Shown: positions 7,444-16,594, counted from the first letter of the stretch. The stretch: DNA of 52,460 bases from UCB3 sp964415605 (GCA_964415605.1 CAYQBA010000004.1:1-52460); one strand, 5' to 3'. The notes: generated from the letters alone by a model not told the origin. A program made the numbers and translations.

Positions 7444-10400
7444 ATGCGCCTGCACGAGATCTTCGACGCCGTCGTTCGCCGTCATCCCCACCAGGTCGCC
7501 ATCGACATCCCCCCAGGGGTCGGGCGGCCGGCGCGGGTGACGCTGACCTATGCGGCGCTCGATGCGCGCGTGGCCACGCTCGCGACGGCCGTCGCGCCGC
7601 TGGCGCGCCCCGACGATCTTGTGGCGGTGCTGCTGCCGCGGCACGCGCCGGACCTCTACGCCGCGCAGCTCGGCGTGCTCCGGGCCGGCGCGGCGTTCAC
7701 GTGCCTGGATCCGGTGTTCCCGGACGCGCACCTGCGCGCGGTGCTGGCGGACGCCGGTGCCGCGGCGGTGATCACCGACGCGGCGGGTCGGGCGCGCCTG
7801 GCGGCGGCGTCAGGCGAGGGGACCGGGCCCGTGATCGACGTCGGGGCGGCGGGCGTCAGAGGTTCCCCGCGCGCCGCAGGGATGCCACCGAGGGCGGGGC
7901 CGACCGGCCCTGAAATCGACGACGCCCTCGCGGCCCCCGGCGCCGACGACACGCGCCTGGCCTATGCGATCTACACGTCCGGCACCACCGGCCAGCCGAA
8001 AGGCGTGCTGATCGAGCACCGGAGCATCGCCAACCTTGTCCGATCGGACGTCGACCTGTTCGGGCTGGGGCCGGGCGACCGTGTGGCGCAGGTCTCGTCG
8101 CCGGCGTACGACTCGTCGATCGAGGAGACCTGGCTGGCCCTGGCGGCCGGGGCGACGCTGGTAGTGCTGGACGACGACGCCGTGCGCCTCGGGCCGGACC
8201 TGCCGGCGTGGCTGCGCCGCGAGGAGATCACGGTGCTGTGCCCGCCGCCGACGCTCCTGCGCGCGATGGCGTGCGCCGATCCGGGCGCGGCGCTGCCGGG
8301 CGTCAGGCTGCTATACGTCGGCGGCGAGGCCCTGCCGGCCGATCTGGCGGACCTGTGGGCGGCGGGGCGGTGGATGGAGAACGGCTACGGGCCGACGGAG
8401 TGCAGCGTGACGGTCGTGCGCGGCCGGGTGCGCCCGGGCCGGCCGGTGGTCATCGGGCGCCCGGTCCGCGGCAACCGGGCCCACGTGCTCGACGCCGGCC
8501 TGGTCGAGGTGCCCGACGGCGACGCGGGCGAGCTGTGCGTCGCCGGCGCGGGGCTCGCGCGAGGCTACCATCGCCGGCCCGACCTGACGGCCGCGAAGTT
8601 CCCGGCACACCCGCGCCTCGGCCGGATCTACCGGACCGGAGACCTCGTGCGGCGCAACGCCGACGGCGACCTGGAATTCCTCGGGCGCATCGACGCGCAG
8701 GTGAAGCTGCGCGGCTACCGCGTCGAGCTCGAGGCCATCGAGGCGCACCTCGCGGCGCACCCGGCGGTGCGCGCCGCCGCTTGCGCGGTGCAGGGCGAGG
8801 GCGCCGGGCAGGTCCTGGCCGCCCACATCGTCCCGGCCCAGCCCGGCGCCCCGCCGGCGGCCGACGATCTCAAGGCGCACGTGGCTCAGGCGCTGCCGGC
8901 CTACATGGTCCCGAGCCGGTTCGCGTGGCGCGACGCCCTGCCGACCACGGTCGGCGGCAAGCTGGACCGGCGCGCGCTGCCGGCGATCGCACCGCCGGGG
9001 GCCGCTGCGGGCGGCGCGCACACCGGCTCGGGCGCCGCGGCGTCGCCGGACCTCCCGGTCGGCGCGGTCGAGGCCGCGATCGCCGGTGCGTTCGCGGCGG
9101 CGCTGGGCCTGCCGGCGGGGTCGGTCGGCCGATCGGCCGACTTCTTCGAGGACCTCGGCGGGGACTCGCTGAGCGCGGTGGCGGTGGTCGGGTCCTTGCG
9201 CGACGGGCCGGCCACGCGCGGCGTCGCCGTGCGCGACCTGTACGAGGTCCGGTCGGCGGCGGCCCTCGCGGCGCGGCTGGGCGCGGCGGTGGACCCGCCG
9301 GGCGCACGGGCCGTCGGGACCGCGCCGGCTGCCCCAGCTCGAGGGATGGCGGTGGATCCCCCAGGCGCACGGGCTGTCGAGACGGCGGCGGCGGCCACGA
9401 TCCCGGCGGGGGCGGGTCATGCGCCGCCGGCGCCGGGGACCCACGCCGGTGCCGCGATCGAAGCGGCGGCGGGCATGCCGGCGCGGCGTGCTGGGGAAGC
9501 GCACCCGGCGGTCACGTCGCGGTGGCCCGCGGGGGCCCGGCCGGTGCTGTCGACCACCGTCCAGACCCTGTGGCTCGCGTTCGGCGTGGCGGTCGGCGGC
9601 GGCGTTGCCTACGCGACGGTGCTCGTCGCCTTCCCGTGGCTGATCGCGGCCGTCGGGCTGCCCGCCGCGGTGCTCCTGGCGCCGGTCATCGGCGCCGCGG
9701 CGCGGCTCGCCGTGCTGCCGCTGTCGGTCGCGGCGGCGGTGATGGCCAAGCGCGTGCTCGTCGGGCGCTACACGGCCGTCCGTGCGCCGGTATGGGGCGG
9801 CTTATACATCCGGCACTGGCTCGTGGTGCAGACGGCCCGCTTGATCCCCTGGGAGCTGGTGCAGGGCACGGCGCTGGCCGGCCTGGTGCTCCGGGCGCTG
9901 GGGGCGCGCGTCGGGGACCGCGTGCACATCCATCGGGGCGTGGACCTGCGCGGCGGGGGGTGGGACCTCCTGACGATCGGTGACGGCGCGACGCTCGGCC
10001 AGGACGCGGCGGTACGCCTGGTGGAGCTGGTGGACCGCCACGTCGTCGTCGGTCCGGTCTCGATCGGCGCCGGGGCCACGCTCGACGTCCGGGCCGGCCT
10101 CAGCCCGCACACGGCGGTCGGGCTTGGCGCGTTCGTCACGGCGCTGTCGTGGGTGCGGGGCGGCACGCGGGTGCCGCCCGGCGAAAGGTGGGATGGTGTG
10201 CCGGCGGCGCCGGCGGGGCGGTCACCCGATGCGCCGTCGGGCGCGGCGGTCGACCGCACGGGCGGGGAGGCTGGGGGGGGCGCGCCGGACGGACCGGCAT
10301 CGACCCTTCCGGCCCCGTCCCTGGCCGAAGACGACCTCTCGCCGCTGGTGCACGCGCTGGTGCTCGTGGCGGCGCAGTCGGCGCGCTCCGTGCTGGGCGC

Positions 10401-11745
10401 GCTCCCGGCGGCGCTGGTCGTCCTCGCGGCGGCGCACGCCTGGAGCGTGTCGGCCGCCGACGTGCTGGCGTGGCTCGAGGCGCCGGGGGTCTCGCCCCGG
10501 TGGCTGGCGGCCGGCGCCGCGCTGGCCGCGGCGGCGCTGGCGATCCGGCTGGTCACGCTCGGCGCCGGGCTGCGCTGCCTGGGCCGGGTGCGCCCCGGCG
10601 TCTATGGCGCCCGGAGCCGCGCGGCGATTCGGGTGTGGCTCAAGACCGGGGTCGTGGCGGAGGCCGGCGAATGGCTCTCGGGCTCGCTCTTCTGGCCGTG
10701 GTGGCTGCGGCTGGCCGGCATGCGGATCGGGCGCGGCAGCGAGATCAGCACGATCATCGACGTCGTGCCGGAGACGGTGGCCATCGGGGAGATGTGCTTC
10801 TTCGCCGACGGGATCTACTTTTGCGGACCGCGCATCCACCGCGGGACCGTCACGGTGGCCGCGACGGCGATCGGGCGCGACACGTTCGTCGGCAACCACG
10901 CGGTGGTCCCGGCGGGGCACCGCTGGCCCGACGGGCTCTTCGTGGGCGTGGCCACGGTGGCGGATGCGGCGCGGGCCACCTCGGGCTCGGCGTGGTTTGG
11001 GCACCCGCCGCTGGCGTTGCCGCGGCGCGAGGTGGTGGACGTCGACCGGCGGCTGACCCACGAACCGGACGCGCTGCGGTACGGCACGCGGCTGTTCTGG
11101 GAGGGCTTGCGCTTCGCGCTGCCGGCGCTGCCGCTGGCGGTGTCGGCGGGGTGGGTCTGGGCGGTCGCGGCGGCGGCAGCCTCGGTGGGCCCGCTCGTGC
11201 GGCTGGGGGCGGTTGTCCCGGCGGCGACGCTCGCGGCGGCGGCCGTGCCGTGCCTGGCGGTGGTGGCGCTGAAGTGGGTGCTCCTGGGGCGGGTGCGGCC
11301 AGGCCGGCACGCGTTCTGGTCGTGCTGGTGCGGGCGGTGGGACTTCGTGTACATGGCGTGGGACCACTGGGCGCGCGAGACGCTGGCGCGGCTCGAGGGC
11401 ACGCTGCTGCTCAACGCGTTCCTGCGGCTGACGGGCATGCGCATCGGGCGCGGGGTGGTGCTCGGCGACGGCTTCGCGCAGGTGGTGGACCCCGACATGC
11501 TGGCCTTCGAGGACGGCGCGACGGTGGCGTGCCAGTTCCAGGCGCACACGTTCGAGGATCGGGTCCTCAAGATCGACCGGCTGTGGATCCGCCGCGGCGC
11601 GACGGTCGGGCCGGACACGGTGGTGTTCTACGGCGCAGATGTCGGGCCGGGCGCGGTGGTCGCCCCGGGCGGGGTGGTCATGAAGCGCGAGCGGCTGCCG
11701 GGCGGGCGGTGGTACATGGGGTGCCCGGTGCGGGAGGTGGGGTAG
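7444..11745 (+). CDS. Pls/PosA-family membrane-bound nonribosomal peptide synthetase
   Basis: The 1433-aa protein starts with a full adenylation domain: IYTSGTTGQPKG (about 176-187), YDSSIEE as the A4 region, NGYGPTECS, YRTGDLV, GRIDAQVKLRGYR and a final GGKLDRRAL with the catalytic Lys. A carrier domain follows, with its phosphopantetheine Ser in GGDSLSA (Ser575). After a Pro/Ala-rich linker come membrane segments alternating with three left-handed beta-helix acyltransferase-like regions (for example GARVGDRVHIHRGV, GMRIGRGSEISTI and GMRIGRGVVLGDG). There are no condensation or thioesterase domains. This A-T-(TM-C-like)x3 layout is that of epsilon-poly-lysine synthetase and its relatives, which polymerise one amino acid iteratively at the membrane. 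The activated amino acid is unknown. Confidence 0.88.
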   Translation: MRLHEIFDAVVRRHPHQVAIDIPPGVGRPARVTLTYAALDARVATLATAVAPLARPDDLVAVLLPRHAPDLYAAQLGVLRAGAAFTCLDPVFPDAHLRAVLADAGAAAVITDAAGRARLAAASGEGTGPVIDVGAAGVRGSPRAAGMPPRAGPTGPEIDDALAAPGADDTRLAYAIYTSGTTGQPKGVLIEHRSIANLVRSDVDLFGLGPGDRVAQVSSPAYDSSIEETWLALAAGATLVVLDDDAVRLGPDLPAWLRREEITVLCPPPTLLRAMACADPGAALPGVRLLYVGGEALPADLADLWAAGRWMENGYGPTECSVTVVRGRVRPGRPVVIGRPVRGNRAHVLDAGLVEVPDGDAGELCVAGAGLARGYHRRPDLTAAKFPAHPRLGRIYRTGDLVRRNADGDLEFLGRIDAQVKLRGYRVELEAIEAHLAAHPAVRAAACAVQGEGAGQVLAAHIVPAQPGAPPAADDLKAHVAQALPAYMVPSRFAWRDALPTTVGGKLDRRALPAIAPPGAAAGGAHTGSGAAASPDLPVGAVEAAIAGAFAAALGLPAGSVGRSADFFEDLGGDSLSAVAVVGSLRDGPATRGVAVRDLYEVRSAAALAARLGAAVDPPGARAVGTAPAAPARGMAVDPPGARAVETAAAATIPAGAGHAPPAPGTHAGAAIEAAAGMPARRAGEAHPAVTSRWPAGARPVLSTTVQTLWLAFGVAVGGGVAYATVLVAFPWLIAAVGLPAAVLLAPVIGAAARLAVLPLSVAAAVMAKRVLVGRYTAVRAPVWGGLYIRHWLVVQTARLIPWELVQGTALAGLVLRALGARVGDRVHIHRGVDLRGGGWDLLTIGDGATLGQDAAVRLVELVDRHVVVGPVSIGAGATLDVRAGLSPHTAVGLGAFVTALSWVRGGTRVPPGERWDGVPAAPAGRSPDAPSGAAVDRTGGEAGGGAPDGPASTLPAPSLAEDDLSPLVHALVLVAAQSARSVLGALPAALVVLAAAHAWSVSAADVLAWLEAPGVSPRWLAAGAALAAAALAIRLVTLGAGLRCLGRVRPGVYGARSRAAIRVWLKTGVVAEAGEWLSGSLFWPWWLRLAGMRIGRGSEISTIIDVVPETVAIGEMCFFADGIYFCGPRIHRGTVTVAATAIGRDTFVGNHAVVPAGHRWPDGLFVGVATVADAARATSGSAWFGHPPLALPRREVVDVDRRLTHEPDALRYGTRLFWEGLRFALPALPLAVSAGWVWAVAAAAASVGPLVRLGAVVPAATLAAAAVPCLAVVALKWVLLGRVRPGRHAFWSCWCGRWDFVYMAWDHWARETLARLEGTLLLNAFLRLTGMRIGRGVVLGDGFAQVVDPDMLAFEDGATVACQFQAHTFEDRVLKIDRLWIRRGATVGPDTVVFYGADVGPGAVVAPGGVVMKRERLPGGRWYMGCPVREVG
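9286..9385 (+). repeat. Imperfect direct repeat in the NRPS linker
   Basis: Two copies of about 37 bp (9286-9322 and 9349-9385), 63 bp apart and in frame, both encode AVDPPGARAV followed by G or E and TA. They lie in the flexible linker between carrier domain and first membrane segment and probably arose by slippage or local duplication. Confidence 0.75.
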
Positions 11746-11884
11746 GGGGGCGTCTGGATGGGGGGCGGTGGGTGAGGAGTGAGGCCGAGGAGCGACATCG
11801 CACTGCACGGCACAGGGCGCGGAACGCGAAGGATTGACCGAAGGAGCGTGCCGCGACGGGCGTAGCCCACCACTGGTTCGGTGG

Positions 11885-11912
11885 TTGACATCGCGGAATC
11901 GAGTGTTACGAT
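11885..11912 (+). promoter_or_regulatory. Promoter of the methylase operon
   Basis: A perfect -35 TTGACA (11885-11890) is followed after 16 bp by TACGAT (11907-11912). The start codon of the DNA methylase is at 11970 with AAGGAGA before it. This is the only clear promoter in front of the defence island. Confidence 0.6.
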
Positions 11913-11969
11913 ACGCCGCTATGGCCCGGCTGGAGCTGGTCACTGGGCTCAGTGGTGTAAGGAGATCGG

Positions 11970-13994
11970 ATGAGTGAAGAACCGACCGACTACGGCGACG
12001 ACGCGATTGGACCGGAACTGCAACCCGAGGTCATCCAAGACCTGCTGACTGGCGAGGAGCGCCGCGCCACACCCAAGGAGCAGGCGGTCCAGCACATGAT
12101 CGCCGTGCTAAACCGCGAGTACCGCTTCCCGCTGGAGTCGATGGCGCGCGACGTGCCCTTCCTTGTCGAGTCCGGCGACGGCAAGCGCCGCACACGGACG
12201 GCCGACTTGGTGGTCCGCGAGTCGGCTGCGCCCTACGCCGCATCAACCGCCGATCGCCTGGTCGTCGTCCAGCCACCGGGCACCAAACCCAACGACCGCG
12301 GCAAGGGCGTGGACCTGTTGAAGGACCTGCTGGAGTCGGCGGAGCCTGGGGAGTTCGGGGTGTGGACCAACGGGCGCGACGTGGCCTACATCCGCAAGCG
12401 GCGCCACGCGATCCAGAACGACTTCGAGGAGCTGACGGACTTCCCGGGGCACGGCGAGTCGCTGGACGACCTGAACCGTCCGGACCGGCGCATCAGCCGC
12501 GTGCCGGTGGGGCAGGACCTGCGCGAGACGATCCTGCGCTGCCACGACTACTTATATGGCAACCAGGCGATGACCGCGCCGCGGGCGTTCGCGGAGATCG
12601 TCAAGCTGATCTTCTGCAAGGTGTACGACGAGCAGCAGCTCCGCGCCGACCCCGGCTACCGCCGCCAGTTCTGGGTCGGCGCGACGGAGCGCAATACGGC
12701 CGAGGGGCAGGCACGGATCGCGCACCGCATCAAGGGCCTGTTCGCCGCGGTGCGCGCCGACCGGCTGATGCGAGACGTGTTCCGGCCGGGCGACGTGATC
12801 GAGCTCGAACCGAAGGTGCTGGCCTGGGTGGCGGGGGAGCTGGGGCGCTACCAGTTCCTGGATGCCGAGGTCGACGTCAAGGGCATGGCCTACGAGGCGA
12901 TCTCGGCGACGACGATGAAGCGCGAGCGCGGCCAGTTCTTCACGCCGCGCAACGTGGTCGACGCGATGGTGGAGATCCTGGCGCCTGGTCCGGGCGAGCG
13001 CGTTCTGGACCCCGCCGCTGGCAGCGGCCGGTTCCTGGTCGCTTGCCTGGAGCGATTCCGGCGGCTCCGGGCGGAGGCGATGGGGCCGGCCGGCCCGGTG
13101 GAGCTGCGGCGGCGGCGCAACAGCCCGGAGATCCTGGACGCCGCGAAGGCGTATGCGCAGGGGTGCTTGTTCGGGATCGACGTCGACCCGGAGATGCAGC
13201 GGGCGGCGAAGATGAACATGCTCATCAACAACGACGGGCACGGCAACCTCTTCCAGGCCAACAGCCTGGAGGTGACGCGCACGGACATCGCCAACGGGAA
13301 GGTCATCGGCTCCGAGCATCTGGGGTTCGAGTCCTTCGACGTCGTGCTGACCAACCCTCCCTTCGGGGCGAAGATCCCGATCGACGACCCGAGCGTGCTG
13401 GTGGGCTTCGACCTGGGGCATCGCTGGAAGAAGGCGGAGTCGGGCGCCTGGGTGAAGCTGGAGGGGGCCTTGCGCGGCAAGATGCCGCCGGAGATCTTGT
13501 TCATCGAGCGCTGCTGGCAGTGGCTGAAGGACGGCGGGCGGATGGGCATCGTGCTGCCCGACGGCATCCTGGGCAACCCCGACAACGAGCCGATCCGCGC
13601 CTGGATCTTGGAGCACGCGCGGGTGCTGGCGTCGATCGACCTGCCGGTCGAGACCTTCCTGCCGCAGGTGGGCGTGCAGGCCTCGCTGCTCTTCCTGCAG
13701 AAGAAGTCGCGGGCGGAGATCAACGCAGGGGTGGAGCCGGACTACCCGATCTTCATGGCCGTGGCCGAGCACATCGGCCACGACCGCCGCGACAACCCGG
13801 TGCACCGCCGCGACCCCGACGGCTTCGACCTGTACGAGACGGTGCAGGAAGAGGTGACCGTCCTGCGCGACGGCCGCGAGGTCACCGAGCTCCGCCCCCG
13901 CCGCGAACGCCGCTTGGCCGACGACCTCCCCGCCATCGCCGCCGCCTACCGCGCTTGGCGCGACCACGGCACCCCGCCCACCCTCGACATCTGA
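11970..13994 (+). CDS. N6-adenine DNA methylase with HSDR_N-like N-terminus (HsdM-like; MAD2-like)
   Basis: The 674-aa protein has a type I methylase core: an N-terminal helical part, FFTPRNVVDAMVE, AdoMet motif I DPAAGSGRF (347-355), and the catalytic NPPF (462-465). The first 150 residues (with DVPFLVESGDGKRRTRTADLVV and VDLLKDLLES) look like the N-terminal region of HsdR-type or adenine-specific methylases that read a substrate-association domain. It should methylate adenine in a sequence chosen by the adjacent S subunit, marking self DNA. The downstream genes contain no HsdR helicase-nuclease. Gene order (methylase, S subunit, kinase, unknown, HerA-like ATPase) matches MAD2 of the methylation-associated defence system; that naming is by context and recall, not by alignment. 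Confidence 0.9.
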   Translation: MSEEPTDYGDDAIGPELQPEVIQDLLTGEERRATPKEQAVQHMIAVLNREYRFPLESMARDVPFLVESGDGKRRTRTADLVVRESAAPYAASTADRLVVVQPPGTKPNDRGKGVDLLKDLLESAEPGEFGVWTNGRDVAYIRKRRHAIQNDFEELTDFPGHGESLDDLNRPDRRISRVPVGQDLRETILRCHDYLYGNQAMTAPRAFAEIVKLIFCKVYDEQQLRADPGYRRQFWVGATERNTAEGQARIAHRIKGLFAAVRADRLMRDVFRPGDVIELEPKVLAWVAGELGRYQFLDAEVDVKGMAYEAISATTMKRERGQFFTPRNVVDAMVEILAPGPGERVLDPAAGSGRFLVACLERFRRLRAEAMGPAGPVELRRRRNSPEILDAAKAYAQGCLFGIDVDPEMQRAAKMNMLINNDGHGNLFQANSLEVTRTDIANGKVIGSEHLGFESFDVVLTNPPFGAKIPIDDPSVLVGFDLGHRWKKAESGAWVKLEGALRGKMPPEILFIERCWQWLKDGGRMGIVLPDGILGNPDNEPIRAWILEHARVLASIDLPVETFLPQVGVQASLLFLQKKSRAEINAGVEPDYPIFMAVAEHIGHDRRDNPVHRRDPDGFDLYETVQEEVTVLRDGREVTELRPRRERRLADDLPAIAAAYRAWRDHGTPPTLDI

Positions 13995-14024
13995 CCCGAG
14001 CCGCTCACGCCCCGAAACTCCTCC

Positions 14025-15356
14025 ATGCCCGCCACCACCTTCATCGCCAAACACCACTGGATTGCCGAGCAGGGCCTGCGGCTGGACGCAGGGGCGTATG
14101 CGGGGGGAGCGGCGGCGGTGCGGGATCGGGTGATCGACGGGGACTGGCCGTGGCGGCGGTTGGATGAGGTTTCGCATTGCTTCTACGAAGCGCGGTTTGC
14201 CCGCAACTACGTGCTGCACGCTGCCCATGGCACGCAATTCCTGACGGCGTCTGACATGCTGCTTGCCGATTTGAAGGGGCTTCGGCTGCTTTCTACGCGA
14301 GGAACACCGCAACTTCATGACTTGCAGTTGCAACCAGGTTGGACCCTCATGTCGCGATCGGGCACGATTGGCCGCACCGTTTATGTGCGCGGTGAGATGC
14401 AGGGTATGGTTGCGTCAGACGATGTAATCCGAATTGCATCTGACGAGCAGGTCATGACCCCCGGCTATCTCTTCGCCTACCTTACGTCCGCCCCCGCCCA
14501 AGCCCTCATCCAACAGCGCACCTACGGCAGCGTCGTCCAGCACATCGAGCCCCACCACATCGCCGACCTCCCCGTCCCGCTCCCCGACGCCGCCAAGCAG
14601 CAGCGCATCCACGCCCTGGTGGCGGGCGCGGCGGCGGCGCGGACAGAGGCGAGCCGGCTCCTGGACGAGGCGGCGGGTTACTTCGACGCGCTGGCGGGGC
14701 CGATGCCCAGCCTGCACGACCACGCGCGGGCGGCGGGCGTGGTGCGGCGGTCGGGGTTGGGGATGCGGTTGGACGCGTTTCACCACGTAGGATGGGCGGC
14801 GGAGGTCGGAGGGCTGGAAGGGACGCCGATCGGTGAGCTGGCAACCGTGAGCCGGCCGGCGATCGTCAAGCGCATCTTCGTAGATGGCGGCATCCCTTGG
14901 GTGTCGGGGATCGACATCTACCAGATTCGCCCGACGTTCCGCGACCGCATCCGCCGCGCCGATGCCGAGTCGGCCAACTGCTTGATCCACGAGGGCCAGG
15001 TCCTGGTTCAACGGTCCGGTCAACGCTACGGCTTGATCGGTCGCGCCGCGTACGTTGGGAAGCGGTGCGAGGGATGGGCGGCGGGGGAGGATCTGATGCG
15101 AGTTGCTGCCGAGAGCCACTACGACGCCGCGCGCATCTTCGCCTTTCTCCGTTCCGACGTCGGCCGCCGAGCCATGCTGCGGCACTCCTACGGCACTTCG
15201 ATTCCACACGTCAATCCCGAGGGGATCGCCAGCTTGATCATCCCCCCTCTCCCCGACCCCCTCCTCGCCGGCGCCACCCGCGCCCTCGCCCTGCGCGAGC
15301 AGGCGGATGCGGATGAGGAGCGGGCGGTTCGGGAGGTGGAGGGGTGGTTGGGGTGA
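14025..15356 (+). CDS. hsdS: HsdS-like DNA specificity subunit (MAD5-like)
   Basis: The 443-aa protein shows the two-fold layout of type I specificity subunits. The first target-recognition domain (about 30-190) ends with YGSVVQHIEPHHIADLPVPLPD followed by an Ala/Arg-rich helix. The second (about 255-400) ends with YGTSIPHVNPEGIASLIIPPLPD and a final helix. It begins 30 bp after the methylase stop on the same strand. It should form the DNA-binding part of the methylase complex and decide which adenine is modified. Target-recognition domains are usually hypervariable, so the recognition sequence cannot be inferred. Confidence 0.9.
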   Translation: MPATTFIAKHHWIAEQGLRLDAGAYAGGAAAVRDRVIDGDWPWRRLDEVSHCFYEARFARNYVLHAAHGTQFLTASDMLLADLKGLRLLSTRGTPQLHDLQLQPGWTLMSRSGTIGRTVYVRGEMQGMVASDDVIRIASDEQVMTPGYLFAYLTSAPAQALIQQRTYGSVVQHIEPHHIADLPVPLPDAAKQQRIHALVAGAAAARTEASRLLDEAAGYFDALAGPMPSLHDHARAAGVVRRSGLGMRLDAFHHVGWAAEVGGLEGTPIGELATVSRPAIVKRIFVDGGIPWVSGIDIYQIRPTFRDRIRRADAESANCLIHEGQVLVQRSGQRYGLIGRAAYVGKRCEGWAAGEDLMRVAAESHYDAARIFAFLRSDVGRRAMLRHSYGTSIPHVNPEGIASLIIPPLPDPLLAGATRALALREQADADEERAVREVEGWLG

Positions 15357-15367
15357 GGGAGGTGGCG

Positions 15368-15373
15368 TATAAT
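15368..15373 (+). promoter_or_regulatory. -10 box (TATAAT) of the antitoxin-toxin pair
   Basis: A perfect TATAAT lies 22 bp before the antitoxin ATG, straight after the hsdS-like stop. A possible weak -35 (TGGTTG) is 17 bp upstream, inside hsdS. It suggests the toxin-antitoxin pair has its own promoter within the island. Confidence 0.5.
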
Positions 15374-15395
15374 GGCCCCGAAAGGGGATTGGACC

Positions 15396-15671
15396 ATGGC
15401 GGTTTACTACGGCACGGTGAAGGGGCGTACTATCATCCTCCGCGACGATGTCCGGCTGAGCGAGGGGACCGAGGTGGAGATTCGGCCGCTTGACTCCGAG
15501 CGGGCGCCAACGTTCGAGGAAGAGGACCTGCGCGTACAGCGCGCTTTGCTGGCCGCCGGTCTGCTCCGAGAGATCCTGCCCCTCGGCGCACAAGCCGACG
15601 AGCCCGATCCGCCTCCGATCGAGGTCGGAGGCACTCCCCTCTCCGAGATGATCATCGCGGAGCGTCGGTAG
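15396..15671 (+). CDS. Antitoxin of AF2212/DUF104-like family
   Basis: The 91-aa product starts MAVYYGTVKGRTIILRDDV and continues SEGTEVEIRPL. This short beta-rich start (gene copy of 'G.V..G.I.L.....L.EGT.V.V') is typical of AF2212-like antitoxins that pair with PIN toxins. The C-terminus is acidic and ends with LSEMIIAERR. The stop codon directly abuts the GTG start of the PIN gene. The ATG at 15396 is preceded by AAAGGGG. Its presence inside a restriction-like island suggests it stabilises the locus or backs up the defence, but this is inference. Confidence 0.75.
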   Translation: MAVYYGTVKGRTIILRDDVRLSEGTEVEIRPLDSERAPTFEEEDLRVQRALLAAGLLREILPLGAQADEPDPPPIEVGGTPLSEMIIAERR

Positions 15672-16142
15672 GTGGCTGCCTACTTCCTGGATACCAGCGC
15701 GCTCGTGAAGCGCTATGCTGCCGAAGCAGGGACTGGGTGGATTCGGTGGCTGACCGACCCGAAGCAGCGACATGCCATTTACATCAGCGATGCTGCCGGA
15801 CCCGAGATGATTGCGGCCCTGGTACGAAGGGCTAAAGGCAACACGCTCTCACCAGCCGACTTGCGCCAGGTCTTGGCGGTGTTCCGCAGGCACTGGCGCG
15901 GACAGTACCGCCGAATGCAGCTTCACGACCTGATCATTGAACAGGCGATGCTTCTGGCAGAAAGGCATGCCCTCCGGGGATACGACGCGGTTCACTTGGC
16001 AGCGGCGCTGGAACTGGCCGACGAGTTCCGCCTGCGAGGAGCCTTCTCACCTGTGATGGTCTCGGCCGACGTCGAGCAGATCACGGCAGCGATGTCAGAG
16101 GGTCTTGAAGTTGAGAACCCGAATCTCAAGGCTGAGGATTAG
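15672..16142 (+). CDS. PIN-domain toxin (VapC-like)
   Basis: The 156-aa PIN protein uses a GTG start immediately after the antitoxin stop. Expected acidic positions are present: Asp in FLDTSALVKRY, Glu in GPEMIAALVR, Asp in GYDAVHLAAAL, and Asp in VSADVEQ near the C-terminus. Like other VapC proteins it is probably a ribonuclease kept in check by the preceding antitoxin. The LDTSALVKRY start is the common variant for solitary or AF2212-partnered PIN proteins in Chloroflexota and Cyanobacteria. Confidence 0.88.
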   Translation: MAAYFLDTSALVKRYAAEAGTGWIRWLTDPKQRHAIYISDAAGPEMIAALVRRAKGNTLSPADLRQVLAVFRRHWRGQYRRMQLHDLIIEQAMLLAERHALRGYDAVHLAAALELADEFRLRGAFSPVMVSADVEQITAAMSEGLEVENPNLKAED

Positions 16143-16320
16143 GTCCGCCCATCATGGCCCGCAAGTGATTCCATCGGTGCCGCACGGCATCTTCCTCGGC
16201 TCGTCGGTCCGGCCATGCGAAAAGCGGTGCAGCGTCCATCAACGCGGCAAGCTGGCGCAGCTTGATGACTGGCGGTATGGAGCGCAACTCCTCCAACTCC
16301 AGATCTGCGACAAGCACCAA
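16126..16320 (-). CDS. Small hypothetical ORF (64 codons), doubtful
   Basis: A minus-strand frame with a TTG start encodes about 64 residues with amphipathic character (DLELEELRSIPPVIKLRQLA, then RWNHLRAMMG). It lies downstream of the orphan antitoxin on the same strand and overlaps the end of the PIN gene by 17 bp. An upstream ATG at 16351 is in another frame, so this may be the remains of a frameshifted gene. I do not recognise it. Confidence 0.3.
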   Translation of the reverse strand: MVLVADLELEELRSIPPVIKLRQLAALMDAAPLFAWPDRRAEEDAVRHRWNHLRAMMGGPNPQP

Positions 16321-16363
16321 CGATCGCGATGGGCTTGAGCGTCGGTGTCAATCAAGCAGGCCA

Positions 16364-16594
16364 CTAGTCGTATGGTAGGCCTTCACGGCTCAGGGCCGCG
16401 TCGGGAATGGCGACGCCACAATGCCGCGCTGCGGCAAGCAGCCCGCGCTCCCATTCGTCCCGTGGGAGCAAGGGGGTTGTGGAAAGAACCTTCTCGCGCA
16501 AGGCATTGAGCGCGAACGTTTCAGGGGCAACGCCCTGCCTCTTGGCGATCTTGCGGAGCGCGGTGTCCAGGTCCGGGTCAAGCGTGATAACCAT
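16364..16594 (-). CDS. Orphan ribbon-helix-helix antitoxin-like protein
   Basis: The 76-aa product begins MVITLDPDLDTALRKIAKRQ and has the strand-helix-helix pattern of RHH/CopG antitoxins, followed by PRDEWERGLLAAARHCGV and a C-terminal LSREGLPYD. The ATG at 16594 has GGGAGG eight bases upstream, so it is preferred to the ATG at 16627. No intact toxin gene follows on the same strand; only a doubtful 64-codon frame is there. It is probably a solitary antitoxin left after toxin loss, or a small regulator. Confidence 0.65.
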   Translation of the reverse strand: MVITLDPDLDTALRKIAKRQGVAPETFALNALREKVLSTTPLLPRDEWERGLLAAARHCGVAIPDAALSREGLPYD

